Source of the DNA: Chamaea fasciata | Lineage: Eukaryota; Chordata; Aves; Passeriformes; Sylviidae | Direction: 5' to 3' | DNA length: 64,000 nucleotides | NCBI GenBank assembly: GCA_029207755.1 | Contig: JARCOQ010000071.1 | Span: 434,001-498,000 of the forward strand | Shown: positions 21,425-35,364 of the stretch, in pieces | How positions within the stretch are numbered: position 1 is the first letter of the stretch | Layout of the letters: each line of letters begins with the position of its first letter | Notes under the pieces: model-generated | What the model was told of the DNA's origin: nothing | Database searches by the model: none | What the model saw: only the letters and a program-made list of their open reading frames with translations | Position numbers and translations under genes: made by a program

Positions 21425-23311
21425 GTATTGGCATGACAGCTGAAATGATTCCTAACACATTCCCCCATGCATTTGCCCATTTATTGCACTAGCCCAGGGC
21501 TTCTCTGTATGTCCGTCTCCCCCTGTGCCTTGATTCCTGTTCGGAAGCAGTAGAAGTGCAGGATGTGCCCACCAGCAGGAGCTGCTCCAGGCTTGGAAGG
21601 GGCCAGGTGGTGCTGATTTCCAGAGGCTTTTGTGTCCCAGGTGAGGCCAGGGCAGGAGTGGGTTGAAAGGTGCTGCTGCTGCTCCTCTGTGCCAGAGAGC
21701 CCTGGCTGGGCAGGGCACGGCGCCCACTGCACTGCGGGCTCTTTCTCCTGCCACAGCTGGGCACACCTGGCAACAAATCCTGATGACTTGTGGGGAAACC
21801 AAGGGCTTTGTGGAGGCTGCATTGCTCTGCACACACCCGGGCCACCTGCAGCACAGAGCTTTGGCCCCCAGAAATGTAAACCCGAGGGGAACAGCTGGAA
21901 AAGGTTTCATTTTCACCTTTCAATAGAAGCGACTAAAATCAAAGTTACCAAGAAGGGCTCCGATCCCTGGTGCCAGCTCGGTGTGAGAAAGGAGGCATGA
22001 CTTTATTTCAGTGCTGGGTGCGTGGGGAATCACTTTCCTAACACGTGCTCAGCCAGAAATCCCACCTACTCATTTGTAACCATGGAAACAAGACCTACTC
22101 ATTACTGTGCTGAAACTCACAGGTTAAACATTCCCTCAAATTAGTTGACATATTTAAATCGCTTCTCAGAAGTTACTGACAGGAGAGTAGGGCTCTCTTG
22201 AGAGTCTCTGGTGGTCATTTGGGGAACATCCCATTCCTGCAATTCTCCTCTGATGCCCAAGAGCCTCCTACAACCACTCTTTTCCCCTTGAATTCATTCC
22301 AGCTACATTCTTAGGAAGACTACTCTATTCTCAAGGCTAAGGAAGCCACTTCCACACATCAATCACTGCACTGGGGGAATAGAGGGTTCAACACTGTTAA
22401 TGGGAAGGGAATCCACGATTTGTTGCAGTTCAACATTTTCTCAACACTTTCTTTCTCTGGGAATTGCTCACAAGCATTTCCTCAATGCACCTTGAAATAG
22501 TTTTTGCTGACTGAAGCCACATTGTATCTTTCCTTCAGCAATTCAGAAAGAAAAACACAAATTGCTGACTGAAACCTTTCTACTCCCAAATCTGTTCACT
22601 GCTCAAGCACAAGCCTCAGGCTCATACCCGATTCCCTCAGTGAGATAGGAGGTAATATTTTGCTTCAGCTGAAGGGTTATTAGAAGAAAGAAGGAAAGTT
22701 GTTGGTTCTTGGGGTTGTTATTTAGGGTTTGGATTTGTTCTAGTTGATTTGTTGGGTGTTGCTCTGAGCTGGGAGAGGGGCCAGCGTGAAGACCAGACCA
22801 AAAGGGAAGTAGGGTAAGAGGGCAGGGGACAGAAAAGGAGGCGGTGGGGACAGAATAAAAGTTTCCTATTTCTCGGCCAAAGGGAAAGGGGACATGGTTC
22901 GCCTTGGGCTGGGAAAGGCAATAAAAAGCAGCATTTTCTGTGTGTGTGTTGTGTGTGTGTTTGGCTCTTGGGAGAGGGAGATACACACCCAGCTCAGGTG
23001 AATCCTTCCTCAGAAACAGTTCTCTTTGGCTTTGAGGACTTTTTCCCCATTTAATTTCATCTAAGAGTTGGCTCCTTTCTAACACCCCTCTCCCAGCAGC
23101 TCAGGGCTGCATTGCACAGTGCTTGCTGTGTGCCAGAGAGCACAAAGCAGGCTGGCCTGGCGCCCCGGAATATTTCTGCAGAACACTCTGCATTTCACCC
23201 CTTTGCTCTGGCTCAGTGCACAACTCCAGCGCTGCAGGCGCTTCCTCCCAGAGCCGTGTGAGGCCCCGGCTCCTGCAGATGTGACCTGACAAGCTGTCCC
23301 TGCCTGCCGCT
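21425..23311. other. Unassigned unit DNA, unit 2
   Basis: Counterpart of 3343-5240, nothing recognised. The GT-rich microsatellite at 22939-22962 is shorter than in unit 1. Confidence 0.5.
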
Positions 23312-24081
23312 GGCCTCGGTTCCCCCGGCAGAAGCGCCGTGCCTGAAGGAGGCTGCCCTGTGCCGGAGCCTGCGGAGCAGCCCGGCTCCCTCCCCTGTGC
23401 CCAGAGCGCTGCACACACTGCTCGCCTTGGCCAGGAGTTAGAGGGCAGCCGGCACAAGGGTGGCAATCCTCAGCCAGGCCTGCAGCCCTCGGCTGTGGTT
23501 TGCCTTTCTCTGCTCCTGTGCACGCTCCGGACGGCCGATGCCACCGGTCTGTGCTGTGCCCAGCACGGCCACGCTTCCCCTCGGGAGCAGCCGGCTGCCA
23601 GCTGGGCTCTGAGAGCGCAGGATTCGCCCGGGGCCCCCAAGAGGCACCCAGGGCCGGGCTGCTGCCTCTTGCAGCTCCAAGGGCCTCCTTGCAGCTGCCT
23701 CTGCCCCGGCTCAGGCTGCTCCAGGCTCTGCCAGGGCTCTGCTGGGGCTCCAGCCTGGGCAAGGCGGGGCCTGGGCTCACCCTGCAGCCGCTGACAGCTC
23801 TGCACCAGCTCTGCGCCTTTCCCAGGAGCCTCCCTGATCTTTCTGCTGTCTCACTTGGGCAAAACTCTCCCCCAGACAAAGAGATTGCACTTAGGGATAC
23901 AAATGCAAGTGGCAGCAACCCAAATGCTCTCGAGTCAGAGCTCAAGGCCTGCATCTGCACAGGGTATTTGGGCTGCCCCACTCGTCCTTTGGTTCTGCCT
24001 GCAAATGCCACTGCCCTTTCTGCCTCAAACACAAGTGCCACAGCTGGGTAAAACCCAGCCCCTGGGCCATATTCCAAAGGC
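23312..24081. other. GC-rich block, unit 2
   Basis: Counterpart of 5241-6010. It has overlapping open frames on both strands and no recognisable domain. Confidence 0.5.
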
Positions 24082-24260
24082 ACTGCGGTCCGGAGAGCAT
24101 GACGAAAGAAGAGCCTACTCCCCCTTCAAACCGTACCAAAGAAGGCATCAATGTCACTTTCCACCTCTAAGCAAAAATGGACAGTTCAGAAGGAAATGTT
24201 GAGCATTCTCACAGGCTCAGAAGGAGGACAATCTTCAAAATGACTTGAGGTTTCAGAAAC

Positions 24261-24266
24261 TTTATT
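24261..24266 (-). promoter_or_regulatory. Poly(A) signal of kinase copy 2
   Basis: AATAAA on the minus strand, 52-57 bp past the stop codon at 24318-24320. Confidence 0.7.
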
Positions 24267-24317
24267 TACAATCCTAGGCCAAAATACTACCCTACAATCC
24301 TAGGCTAAAATCCTACT

Positions 24318-27300
24318 CTACAATCTACTACAATGCTGGTGATGGAAGAAAAAGTTTTTAAGTGACTGGTCCATTCCTGTCAACTCCTTCCACCTCTTAA
24401 AGGTAAGGATGAGTGGCACCAGGCTGGATGTAGGCTTGGCCGATGTTACAAATGGATGCTGCACAAAGGAAAACAAAAAAGCCAAGAATGAACCATTACT
24501 TTCCAAGCTAAGAGCCCCAAAGGCAGGGTAATCTTTTTTTCAATGAAAAGGGGATTGAGTCAGAGTAGGTCTAAGGAGCAACAGTGGGACAACAGTGGCA
24601 CAGCTTACTGCAAGAGCTGCTAAATGCCCCAGGCCTGGAAATATTTCAGGTCTGAGCATCCTGATCTCTTGAAAGACGCCCCTGCTCATTGCAGGGCACT
24701 TGGACCAGATGACCCTTACAGGTCCCTGCCAGCCCAGCCCAGTCTAGGATTCCTGGCTGTTCTCATTTGAACAGCACCAAGAGTGGAGGCGAGGAGGACG
24801 AGGCTCATCTGATGCCTGGCACTTCAGTGCAGGAGGAGCCCGTCCCTGGGACACTGTTTCCCCTGCAGCCCCTTGGCATTTTACCTGCAGCAGCTCCTTG
24901 GCAGACCAGCGCCGCTCCTCGTCTCTCTGCAGGCAGCAGCTCAGGAAGTCACGCAGCAAAGGGGAGAGGAGCTTGGGCTGCTGCAGCTTTGGGATCCCTT
25001 TGGTGGCTATCAGGAATCGAGCCTGGAGAAAAAGGAAAGACGAGTCTCTCAGCTGCTTCTTTCACATCTGGAACTGCTCTCCCAGATCCCATTGTTTCAG
25101 CTGCACTCTGCAGTGGCAGTTTCTGCCGTGGCACAGAGGCAGAGATGACTTTCCTGGACCAACAAAAAACCCAAAGCCTGATGCAGTCACAGCTTTTCCA
25201 GCATCCAGCAGATCTTGCCCTGGCAGCTGATTTCATTGACTGACCTCCTTAGTGGAAACTACATCAGCAAAAGCACCTTTGCTTCTCTGAGGATTCACCT
25301 GACCAGCTTGACAGGCTAGTTGGAAGAGGGACTTTGCTCTACTAACTCACTCTAGTATTTCCAAGGAGTATGACATGAAAAGCATCTCTGCAGCACTTGT
25401 TGGTCCCTTAAGCACAGCTGCTATAAAAGTCATCAAGCTTTTTCCTTGGTTCTTGAAAACAATGGTAATTAAAAGTAAAGAAAGGAAATCCCTCAGTTAA
25501 GGCAAGTTTCCCTGTGAGAAGAATGGGGGTACACTTCTCTCCAAACCACTGCTTTAGAAACTTTGTTGGGTTTGGGTTACTTTCCTTCATTTCAGGAAAG
25601 ATAACAGCAGCTCTAAGATGCTTGTTTCCTGTTAGTAGGGCCATCTACACGGCCAAAAGAGCTGGAAGGACTTCTAAGCCAAAGCCCAGTGTTGCCTGAG
25701 AAGGGAGATTGTCTGCCTGGGCTAAGGCTTGAGTTCCCCCATGGATGCAACCAAAACCCCAGCAGATGCTGATGTGCTGCAGGGACATTTTCAGAAAGGG
25801 ACCGTGGTGGAAGTAGTTCCAGCAGATGGCAATGGCATTTTGTCCAATGGCACACAGAACGTGGGATGGGGGAGAAAGACAGCGGGATCAGAGAGTATTT
25901 ACACCTTACCGAGAGAGGACCTTTATTCCCGTAAGGAGGTTCTCCTTCCACCATTTCAATGCCCACAATTCCAAAAGACCAGATGTCTGCTTTGGGGCCA
26001 TAGGACTCAGCTTTTGCAATTTCAGGCGCCATCCACCAAGCAGTCCCGGTCACCGAGCTCCGTCTACTCTGCTCAGGGGTGAGTTGAGCAGAGAGGCCAA
26101 AATCAGCTGGGGAGAGAGCAAAAGAAGGTTTTGATTTGAATCCTGTGCAATTAGGAAAGCAAGGAAAAGAATTGCCCAGTTGAAGTTGGAGAATGTGCTG
26201 CTGAATCTCCTGGACAACTGTCCCTGCTCTGTTTCCTCAGGACTTTAGCCAAGGAAATATGGCATTGGCTGCTTCAAAAATCCCCACATTTTTTACACGG
26301 CCTCCAGCAGTGTCTTTTGTTCCCCTGAAGCTTTAGACTTGTAGCCCCCTCCCTCTGGAAGGGACACGCACAGAGCAATGCCACTGTGGACGGCTCGATC
26401 CTTGCCATAGGTCTGTGCACGTTGCCACCGCGTGGTCAGCTCACAACAGGCTCCCTGCACTGCCACCAGCACCGTTTTGGGGGGGCTGGCTCTCACTCAA
26501 AAGCAGCCCCACAGCCCACATATCCCTGGAATGCTGCACCTGACCAAGAAAATACTGACCCAGCTTGACAGAGCCATCCGTTTTGAGGAGGATGTTGAGA
26601 CTCTTCACATCTCGGTGTATCACGTGGTTGGAATGGAGAAAATGCAGTCCTTGCAGGCACTGAGAGAGAAACCAGAAACAGGAGGGCAAAAATCAGTGAT
26701 GTGATTTCATCACACAAGAAAGGAAAGAGCTCTCCAAGATTCCCTCTGCAGGGGAATGGGGGGTAATGGCAGAAGACAGTGCCATTGAGGGCAAGAGCAC
26801 GCTGCTACAACACAGGCAGGGCAGCACCTTTCTAAAGAAAGGCATATCAGCTTGCCAAAGAGCAACAGCAACTGCTGGTGTAGACTCTGCCCTGCAAACC
26901 AGCCAGGATGACTGCTGCTGCACTGGATGTGCTCAGAAGTACAGAGCATTCTGGCTGCACTGCTAACCTTTCCAGCTGAGGACTCAGAGAAATGAGTCTC
27001 TCTTCTTTGCTACTCCTTTCAAACAGTGCCACCCCCACCTTTGCTTTTACAGGCAAGGAATGCAGCGCAGACAGGCCAAAGTTTAGAGAGGCAAGATGGA
27101 GAAGAGCAAATACAAGAGCCAGAGTGAAAGTGCAACAGCAGGAGAGAAGAGGACAAGAACAGAGTCCAGTGAGTGCAGGGGCACTGGCAGGCAGTTCACT
27201 TGAGATGCTCTTGCTTGCCCAGAGCATATCAGCCACACAGAAACAAAGCCTGGCTCACGGAATCGCTCCTGTCCTGAGCCCCTTTCCCAGACAATCCTGC

Positions 27301-30300
27301 CCAAGCCCTGGGACGCACAGATGGGATCCCTCACCTCTCGACTGATGGTTGCAACGTGGTGTTCACATATGCGAACCTCAGCGATGACATCATCCAGAGA
27401 GCCTCCATCCATGTACTCCATCACCAGCCAGAGTTCGTCGAGCACAAGGTAGCTGAAAGAAGGGAACAAGGCCATGCAGATGAACATGCATACATTGGTT
27501 TCTTTGCTTGATTCTTGTTTCCGGGTCCCTTTGTGACAAGGACAGAATTCAAGGAATAGACATGCCCTCCAGGCTGTGCATTGTTTGCAGTCTGTGCAGT
27601 CTCAAGGAGAACAGCACATCTGTGAGAAAGGAGATATTTTAGATGGCCAGCAAGCAAAAAGTACAGTTTAGTATCAGCCAAGATGAAAAACCTGTCCCGC
27701 ATGGTATTTCTGGAAAGGAGCACCTAGTGTTCCTGGCATGGCCAGCCCTGGAAAAGAGGGGCAACAATCCAAGGGAAATCCTCTCTAGCATGCTTCATCA
27801 GCATTGAAGAAACTTGAAAAAATCAATCCTGAGACAACATGGAGGCAGTGAGCTTACAAGGTATTGACTTAGTATGGGAGGGTTGATTCAGGTTTTTGGC
27901 CAGTGTTCCAACTCAGTGTTTGAAAGCCAGGGAAGACACATGCAGGCAAAATACACTCTCTTCCCATCCATTGGAGATGAGTAGAGAAATAATAATTAAC
28001 TGATTATTAACAGCTCTATTTTCTGCCAGTGTCCAAAGTGGGGTTTTAACCTCGCATGCTTTTACTATGGAAACAAACCTTCATGGGAAGAGACCATGAC
28101 CACTCACCTGTCTAAATAATCCACAACGTGGGGACTCTTATTCTTCTTCATGACCATGATTTCATTAAGAGCTTGTTGATTCCTATTCGGTCCTTGAAGA
28201 CTGATTTTCTTGATGGCCACCTAGAATGACACAGAAAATCAGTAACTTTAGAAGCTGGTGGAATGAGACCACAACACACATGGAGCGAGTGATTTTGCAA
28301 TGACACAGGTGAGCTCTGCCAAAGTGCCTTGTGATTAGACAAAGGAGTAATTAGGAACTGACATTCCTACAGCTCATTTCTCTGCTCCTTTGGGGGCCAG
28401 TTCCAGGACACGTGGCCACTGACCACATTTTGCCTTGTCCACTTGTTAAAAATGGTGTGTCAACTCTCACCCCCCAAAGCTCTGAGCACACTCTCTGTTT
28501 CTCTGTCCGTACTTCAGAGGAAGAAATGCATGCCTTGGTACTCTGTGGATACATCTCGGGACCTAGGCAGGGCTTGGGGCTTTTAGGGATGCCTTGCAGA
28601 TCTCTCCCCTACATGCAGTTCCCAAGTGCAGCACTGCAGGTGGCTAAGGAACTGCCAGGAACATTCCGATGAATTTGCTGGCAGCCAGAAATGAGAATTC
28701 AGGACTCTGAAGCCGTAGCCCCAGAGAGCAGTGAGATGCCCCTTTGTTGGAGCAATTGAGAGCCAGGGAGAGCGTCCTTCTCTGAAAGGAACCACTGCCC
28801 CCCTTGCCTTCCTTCTGGCAGCTGAGCAGGACAAAGACTGTCCCAAATGCAGCTGGCTGGCTGGCACCAGTCTGTGCTTCTTGTGCCTTTGCAGCACAGC
28901 TCTAGCCACAGCTGCAGCCACAGCTGACACGAGAGAGGAAAGCCCTGGAGAGCAGCAGAATCTGCAGGGGCTCTTGACATTTACCTGTCCTCCTGTGGCA
29001 GTGTCGATCGCTCTGCAAACCTCTCCAAAAGCCCTAGAAACAAAACAGCAGCAAAGCAAGGAGAAGCCATTTAGACGTTGGAGTGAAAGCCAGCCCAGAC
29101 AGGAGATGTCTGCTGGAAATGCCTCCAACCTGCAGCATGCAGGAGGGCTCTGCCAGAAGGCAGATGATGCATTTTCCTCTCCAGTGCATGGGCACTGGGC
29201 CTGTTTCTGAAGCACTGGGCTTTAGTGCCTCAGCTGAAAAGGCCAGGTGATTCTTTCGTCTTGGATTTCAGTTTCTAAACTGGGCAGTTTTTATCCTGAT
29301 CACACTATTTCCTTCAGCAAACTCTTGGGAAGAAATGTTCCTTCAAACAGTTATCTGCCTGCTACGAAAAGGGGTGGTTGCTGTTTCTGGCAATGAAATC
29401 CAAGTGTCTGACAATTCCTTCTGACCACACTTCCAAATTCTGGCTGGTACTGAGAGATGGGGCAGACTAACCCCAGTGTCTGAATATGTTTGCAGCTTGC
29501 CTGACTTCACCCTTGACAGATATTCCAGCAGCAGATCGTTGCCCCATGATTGCGTACAAGTAACTGTGGTTGGACTCACCCTCTGCCAACAATTTCCTCT
29601 TCAATGTATTTCCTTCGGGGATTTTCCATGCTCGCCATTTGCCCTGAGGGAAACAAAATGCAAGATGCTCACTTGAAAGCAGAGATCCCACTATCCAAGA
29701 GATACAAAAGGCAGCCCTGCTGGGGCTGTACAGTCTGGCCTTCTGAGTCCTTTGTGGCCAGCTGGGTAACAACAACCAGAACAACAATTGCAACAAGACA
29801 GGCAGCTCTGCAGCACAAGCAGGCCAGCACTGATTTCTACAGTCCTTTGAAGAGATCTCTTGACAGCAAACAAAGCACAGGGAGATGCATTCCCAGGAGA
29901 GGAGGGCATCTTCCCCACCTTGCAGCAGTTTCCCAAAGGAATGCCTTTCCCTTTGTAAACCCAAGCAGCTCATGCTCTAACCAATCCCAAGGGGCCTTCA
30001 GCAGCAGGACCCTCACCCTTGATGAGCAGGCTGAGCTGGAAGACGCCCTTGCCCGTGGCCCACGTGAAGAACCACACTGCTTCTCCTCCCCATGACAGCA
30101 GGGATCAGTCCCTGCCATTGCACTCGCCCTCTCAGCCCCGCACACGTGCCCACCTTCCCGCAGCGGGCAAGGGCAGCAGGGACAGCAGTGCTCCTCAGGT
30201 GCCGGCGGGACACGGACAGCTGCCCAGAGGAGATGCTGACCCTCTGTGAGCCCAGCCCAGGCCGTGCAGGAGCCGGCCCAGAGCAGGGGCTGCTGCCTCG

Positions 30301-33300
30301 GGGCAGCTCCGCGCTGCAGCGGCCGGCCGGCAGCGGGACTCTCCCAGCTAAGGAAGGCTCCAGCCTCGGCGCTCACACCAGCCCTCAGGGCCAGGGCAGC
30401 CACCGCCACAAAGCTGCCAAAGCCCAGGCACCAGCACTGACAAGCAATGGCAAGAAGGCACGGCCACACCCAGCCCCTTTCCAAGCTGCTGCCCCCACTG
30501 AGGACACGGCAGGATTGGCTTGGAGAGCAGACACACCCAGGTGCACGTCAGTGCCCTTTTGTGCCAACAGGTGACGGGAGACAGAGAGTCAGCTGGGCTC
30601 TCTTCTCAGCCCCACCAGCTCTTATCTGAGGTCACAGGACCGGCAGCTGCTCTGGGCAAGAAGCAGCTTCAATGACTTGTGCTGTAGAATCACAAAGGGC
30701 TTGATTTGTTTTCCTAGAGACTGATCTGAGCAGGGCTTGGGCCAGTGGGTAGCATTCTAACAGTCATGGGAATGACTGGGAATCAGGTAGGAAAAAGTGC
30801 CATGGATCTGAGGAATATACAGCAGAGGGGCTGGAGGCTCACTCCTGAGAAATGCCTACAGTGCACTTTTATCTGATCATGCCCCAGGCCTGTGTCTCTT
30901 GGACTTATCTTTCTAGGAACAAAACTAGGATATTAAATACAGATTGTAATAAAAGGATCTGTTTTTTTCATTGGGGGCCCAAAAAAACCCTGTCTGTTTC
31001 TGCTGTCACCTGATGTTCTTTCCAAAGAGTCCTCACTGACAAATATATAATCTTCTCATTAAAAAACCTGCAGATGTAGTAGTGGTAAATAGGAACAGTC
31101 ATCAAAATTACGCCACTGAGACTCATGGGGCAGAAGAGCTCCTTCAAGATGGAGAAAAAACCTCTACCCAAAAAAATCTGGGAAAAAACCCAAACTAAAA
31201 CCACAACCAAAAGACAAAATGCCAAAACCAATCAATTTCTGTGAAGGTTTTTTTTGCTCGGATGGCGGATGAGAAGTCAGGAGTCTAAGGAGAATTTAGG
31301 AAGCTGACTATTCTATCCAGTTTGGCCACTAGCACACAGGACTTGCCCAGATCATTTGCTAGCTCACAGCCTTCTGCTGATGCAAGGACAACCCCTGCTT
31401 CTGCCTTTAGCAGCTGGGGAAGCTCAGGCAAACCCCAGGCACGTCCAAGCTGCCCTCAGAGGCAGCGGGAACACCCAGAGCACTCTCTTGCTGCCTTGGA
31501 GCACAGCCTCTCCTGTGGGGAGCCCTAAATGCTCCTGGGACACCAAAGGGAGGAGAATCATTGGGTCCAGCTGTGCTGACACGTGCACACCATACACTGT
31601 CCCTCAGAGAAGAAAGACACAAGACATACTCAGGAGCTCCAGGGACTCATCCTCATCATCCTCCATCTCCTGTTGCTGAGCAGAAGCCCTGTCAGTGCTG
31701 GAGATGAACGAACTGCCCGGCTTCCACTGCACAGCTTGGCCAGCACAGGTGTCTTCAGGTAACACTGCTGCTGCTGCAGGTTCAACAGAAGAGCCTGTGG
31801 AGATCTGAGACAACAAAGGAGTTTGTGTCAGAAAGAAAAGTGGCTGGCAGAGATTAGCCCCAGATCCCATTTCAAGTGCAAGCCCTTAGCAAGATGCTGT
31901 CAGCCACATGCAGGGCTCTGCCATGGGTTTGTTCTGATGTCCACTCCTCAAACTGGATGGCTCAAAGCCAAAGGCTGGTTTGACTGGAGTGCAAGGCCAG
32001 ATTCATTGTCCATTTTCTCCAAAATGCATTTGCATGGGTTTTCTGAAGGGTGACTGCCAAAATGACCATTCCGCTTTCTCCCAAGGACGCTTTTCCCCTT
32101 CCAAGGGCTGCAGACACACTTGCAGCTCTTTGTTCAAATGTTCTACCTTCTCCCATGGAGTCCTCTTTTCCTCCGGCATCTTCTGAACGTGTCCAACCGG
32201 CAGCGCTGCTGCTTGGGACAGTTTCTGTGCCTCACAGGAATCTTGGGGCTCCTTGCTGCCAGTCACTTGATGGAAATCTTTGCAGGCTGCCAGGCGAGAT
32301 GTCAACACTTCCACCTTAAGTCAAAGAGAACAAAGCAGTCAGAGAGTCCAGCTTGTCCCTGTCAGCCAAGAGTCATCGACTGTGAGGAAAGGGAGAGGAC
32401 CAGATTCACAAGGGATACAGACAGCTTCTTTCCAGATCCATCTGGGTCACCGTGTTCCCCTGCAAGAACACCTCAAGAAACAAGGAGAGCAGGAAGAGGC
32501 CAGCAGGAATGCATTCAGATGACTGCTGGCCAAAAGGCCAAAGCACTAGTGCCACTGTGCAGGGCAGCAGCGGAGATTCAGCAGAGCAGGGAGTGTCCTT
32601 CAGAGTGCCTGTGACACACACTGGAGCAGGACGGCACTCAGAGGCATCACCCCACCCCCCTGCTGCTCTGCAGGGGAAAGGCAAGAAGGGCAGAAAGCAC
32701 CAGGTTGGTGACTGCAGTGGCTATTGCTCATTCACTTGTTTCTGTAGAGCCTCTCGCTTCTCAAGGAGGAGACAAATTTTCGCTCGGTCTTCTGCTAGAA
32801 TCTCCATTTCTTCCTCCAGCCTCTTCTCCCATGCCTTGATCCTAGCCCGAGTTTTCTGCAGCTCTGCCTGCAGCTTGTCTCCAAAGTTCCGTAAAGAACA
32901 AGAGACAGAACCTTCCATCAGGGGAGTGGCTACTACTCCTCCGCTTACATGGTTTTGTTGATTGCCCCTCTCCTGATGGAGTTTCCATTGATCCTCAGTT
33001 CTTCTGATGTCTTCCCTGCTCTTCCTCCTTGCTGCCATCGTGTCACTCGGAGGTTTGGGCGGCTCTGCTTGTGCCTCTGCCTCCACGTTCTGTACACACA
33101 AATGCAGAGCAAGTGACTGGGAGATGCCATCAGGCTCAGCTTTTTCCTTTTTCAGCGTACAAATCATATTCATTCAGCCACTTCTTTCTGCTTCCCTGCC
33201 CACCTCTGCTTCCATTGTAACCCTCCTGTCCCAGTGCTGATCTCTGCAGATGACAAGGCTCTGTGCTTTCAGTGCCTGGGGGACTCCTGGCCTCCTCAGT

Positions 33301-35126
33301 CCCAAGAGCTCCATTGAATTCCCCTCTCCCTGCCCTTCACTCTGTCCCACTGTGACACTAGCAGTACAATCAGCCTCCATCTGGGTCTGAAGCTCCAACA
33401 GCCTCTTCGGAAGCTGACAGGGAACGTGTCTTTTGCCACACAAGAGAAGAGTGACCCCCCCAAAGATTCATGGACAACACATCATCTCTTAGCAGCTCTT
33501 TAAAAGCCAAAAGACAGGTGGACTCCGAGTGCCTGTCAGCTCTGCTACTGCCTGCTCTGCCTGAAGAGGCAAAAGAACAACCTGGCAACAAAGGCACCAA
33601 AATCCCTGTCTTCAAACAGCAACTCCACATCCCCAGTGTGTCTCTGAAATGCTCCCGGGTAAGCACAGCCAAGAAGCTCCCGGGGACAAACCACCCCAAA
33701 GAGCTTGTGTTCTCAGATCAAGACTTTTGGTGCCTGTGGGTACTTGGCACGTCTGTGGAGAGGGACAGGTGTCCCCAGGCCACAGCGTCCCCTACGTATC
33801 CACCAAGGCTGAGCACAGTGCCTTTGACATGCTCCCTCCTCTGCAGACAGGGAACCTTCCTGCTCCAGGCTGGCCCCTATCAGAATCCCAGCAAGCTGGG
33901 GCCTAAACACGGCAGCTCAAAGCCCATTTTCCAGCTGTCACTGGCTGAGGGGAATGGCTAGGTCTGGCAGGACTGCAGCACTTATCATCCTCAGCCACCA
34001 ACAGCAAGAGCTGGCTGCTCAGAAACTTGCAGCTCTGCCTCGCACTAAAGACAGCACCCTCCAGAAGTGGCACTTACTGTCTGGGAAAGTTCCGGCTGTG
34101 GGGTGACAACAGCTGGAGCCTTGTGGTCATTTGGCTCCTCTTCGGCTTCTTGTCCAGGAGCAGAGGAAGCCGGAGGGGAGTCTGTTCTTCCTTCAGTGAT
34201 CTGTGGACAGACAGGAGCGTGAGACACAGGCTCATTTAGAACCTTCTTTCTCTTCAGCTCTAGAACCAGCTCTACTAAGCACAAATCATCAACTTGGAGA
34301 GCAAGGGGATTCTAAGTCACTCTGATGAAATTCTAATGGGCTGATTCAACTGGACACTGCAAATTGCTCCAAATTACATATTCCCCCTGACTACTATCAG
34401 GAAGCACCATTCTCTCTGCAAAACTTCTCTTTTAGTTCTTTTAAAGCTCTGGAATGGAAAATTAGGAAATAGGCAGTGATGCCTCTGCTCTTGCTGCTGT
34501 AGACATGGAAATGGATTTTCTTGCAGCCTACTCAGCTGGCCCTCTACACTCTACTGCCACAGGCCAAGCTCACAGCTTGCTGCACGATTCTTAAACACCA
34601 GGAACATCAAATGTTCTTTCCTTACTCACCCTGGGATCAGCACCTCTGAATACCCGGCTCAGGTGACCTGCAGTAGGCAAGGGAAAATGAAGCAGATGCT
34701 TTGAGAAAACTGGAGACAACCAGAGCATTTTCAGAAGACCTTCCAAGAAGGCCTCCCAGTCTACATTTTCAAAGTTGTCCTGCTTGACCCAGCAATGGAG
34801 GAATTGGCAAACTCTGCTGCCACAGACTCTCCCACGGAGGGAACGCAACCCCTGCAGGTTCCCTTGCAAATGCTGCCCACACGGCCGTGGCTACACACGC
34901 CCCCTTTTGAGCTGAACATGTTGACAGGAGCTTTACCCAAGCGGCATCCCAATGGCCTTTCTGTTTCCAAATCAACCCAGTCACTAAGAAAGAGCAGGAA
35001 GACACAAAAACCAGGTTAGGTGACACTCAGGGAAAACCTCTACTTACCTGCCAGGTGAGTCAGGAAATAGCAGGAATAAGTAACTCCATAAACAGTGAAA
35101 ACTGCAGCGGCGAGTTGCCCAATCAT
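24318..35126 (-). CDS. PAK-like Ser/Thr kinase with N-terminal hydrophobic segment and coiled coil, copy 2
   Basis: Exons by correspondence with copy 1: 35126-35048, 34667-34630, 34200-34078, 33089-32736, 32314-32120 (end uncertain), 31804-31630, 29643-29580, 29033-28985, 28220-28108, 27452-27335, 26659-26560, 26106-25910, 25022-24885, 24458-24318. All listed exons are open, and the Gly loop, VAIK Lys, HRD, DFG and APE motifs are intact. It differs from copy 1 by few residues, for example residue 3 Gly instead of Arg, and Arg for Lys at the end of exon 2. Length and architecture match copy 1 (about 627 aa). The retained open frame suggests a functional gene, but the duplication is so young that intactness is weak evidence of selection. 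Confidence 0.8.
24586..24755 (+). mobile_element. CR1 LINE 3' fragment, intron 13 of copy 2
   Basis: Same insertion as at 6515-6684, at the same intronic position, so it was duplicated with the unit. Confidence 0.7.
30017..30431 (-). other. GC-rich intronic block, unit 2
   Basis: Counterpart of 11946-12360. The candidate exon's acceptor AG has become AT here, so that exon could not be spliced the same way from copy 2. Confidence 0.4.
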
Positions 35127-35355
35127 TGTGGCAACTGCTGTGCAAGTTTGCAGAGTGCGCTCTAACGCTAGCTAAAAGGAGTCTCCTGTCAGTCAGCAGC
35201 TGCCCACTGACAAAAGCCTCAAGCACAGGACCAAGTTCCTGCACCGAGCAAGCCCAAGAGCTGCTCTGACACCCCTGAGGCCTTCCGGGCACCAAGGCAA
35301 CCTTGCGATGTCACCATGACCACGTGGCAACCGTGCCCTGACATCACAAAGCAAA
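35127..35355 (-). promoter_or_regulatory. Proximal promoter/5' region of kinase copy 2, cut by the retrovirus junction
   Basis: Same CRE-like, E-box and ggcaac cluster as copy 1. The upstream CRE-like site reads cgatgtca here. Native sequence ends at the identical RNase H junction, showing that the junction was copied with the unit. Confidence 0.5.
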
Positions 35356-35364
35356 CGCTCTGCC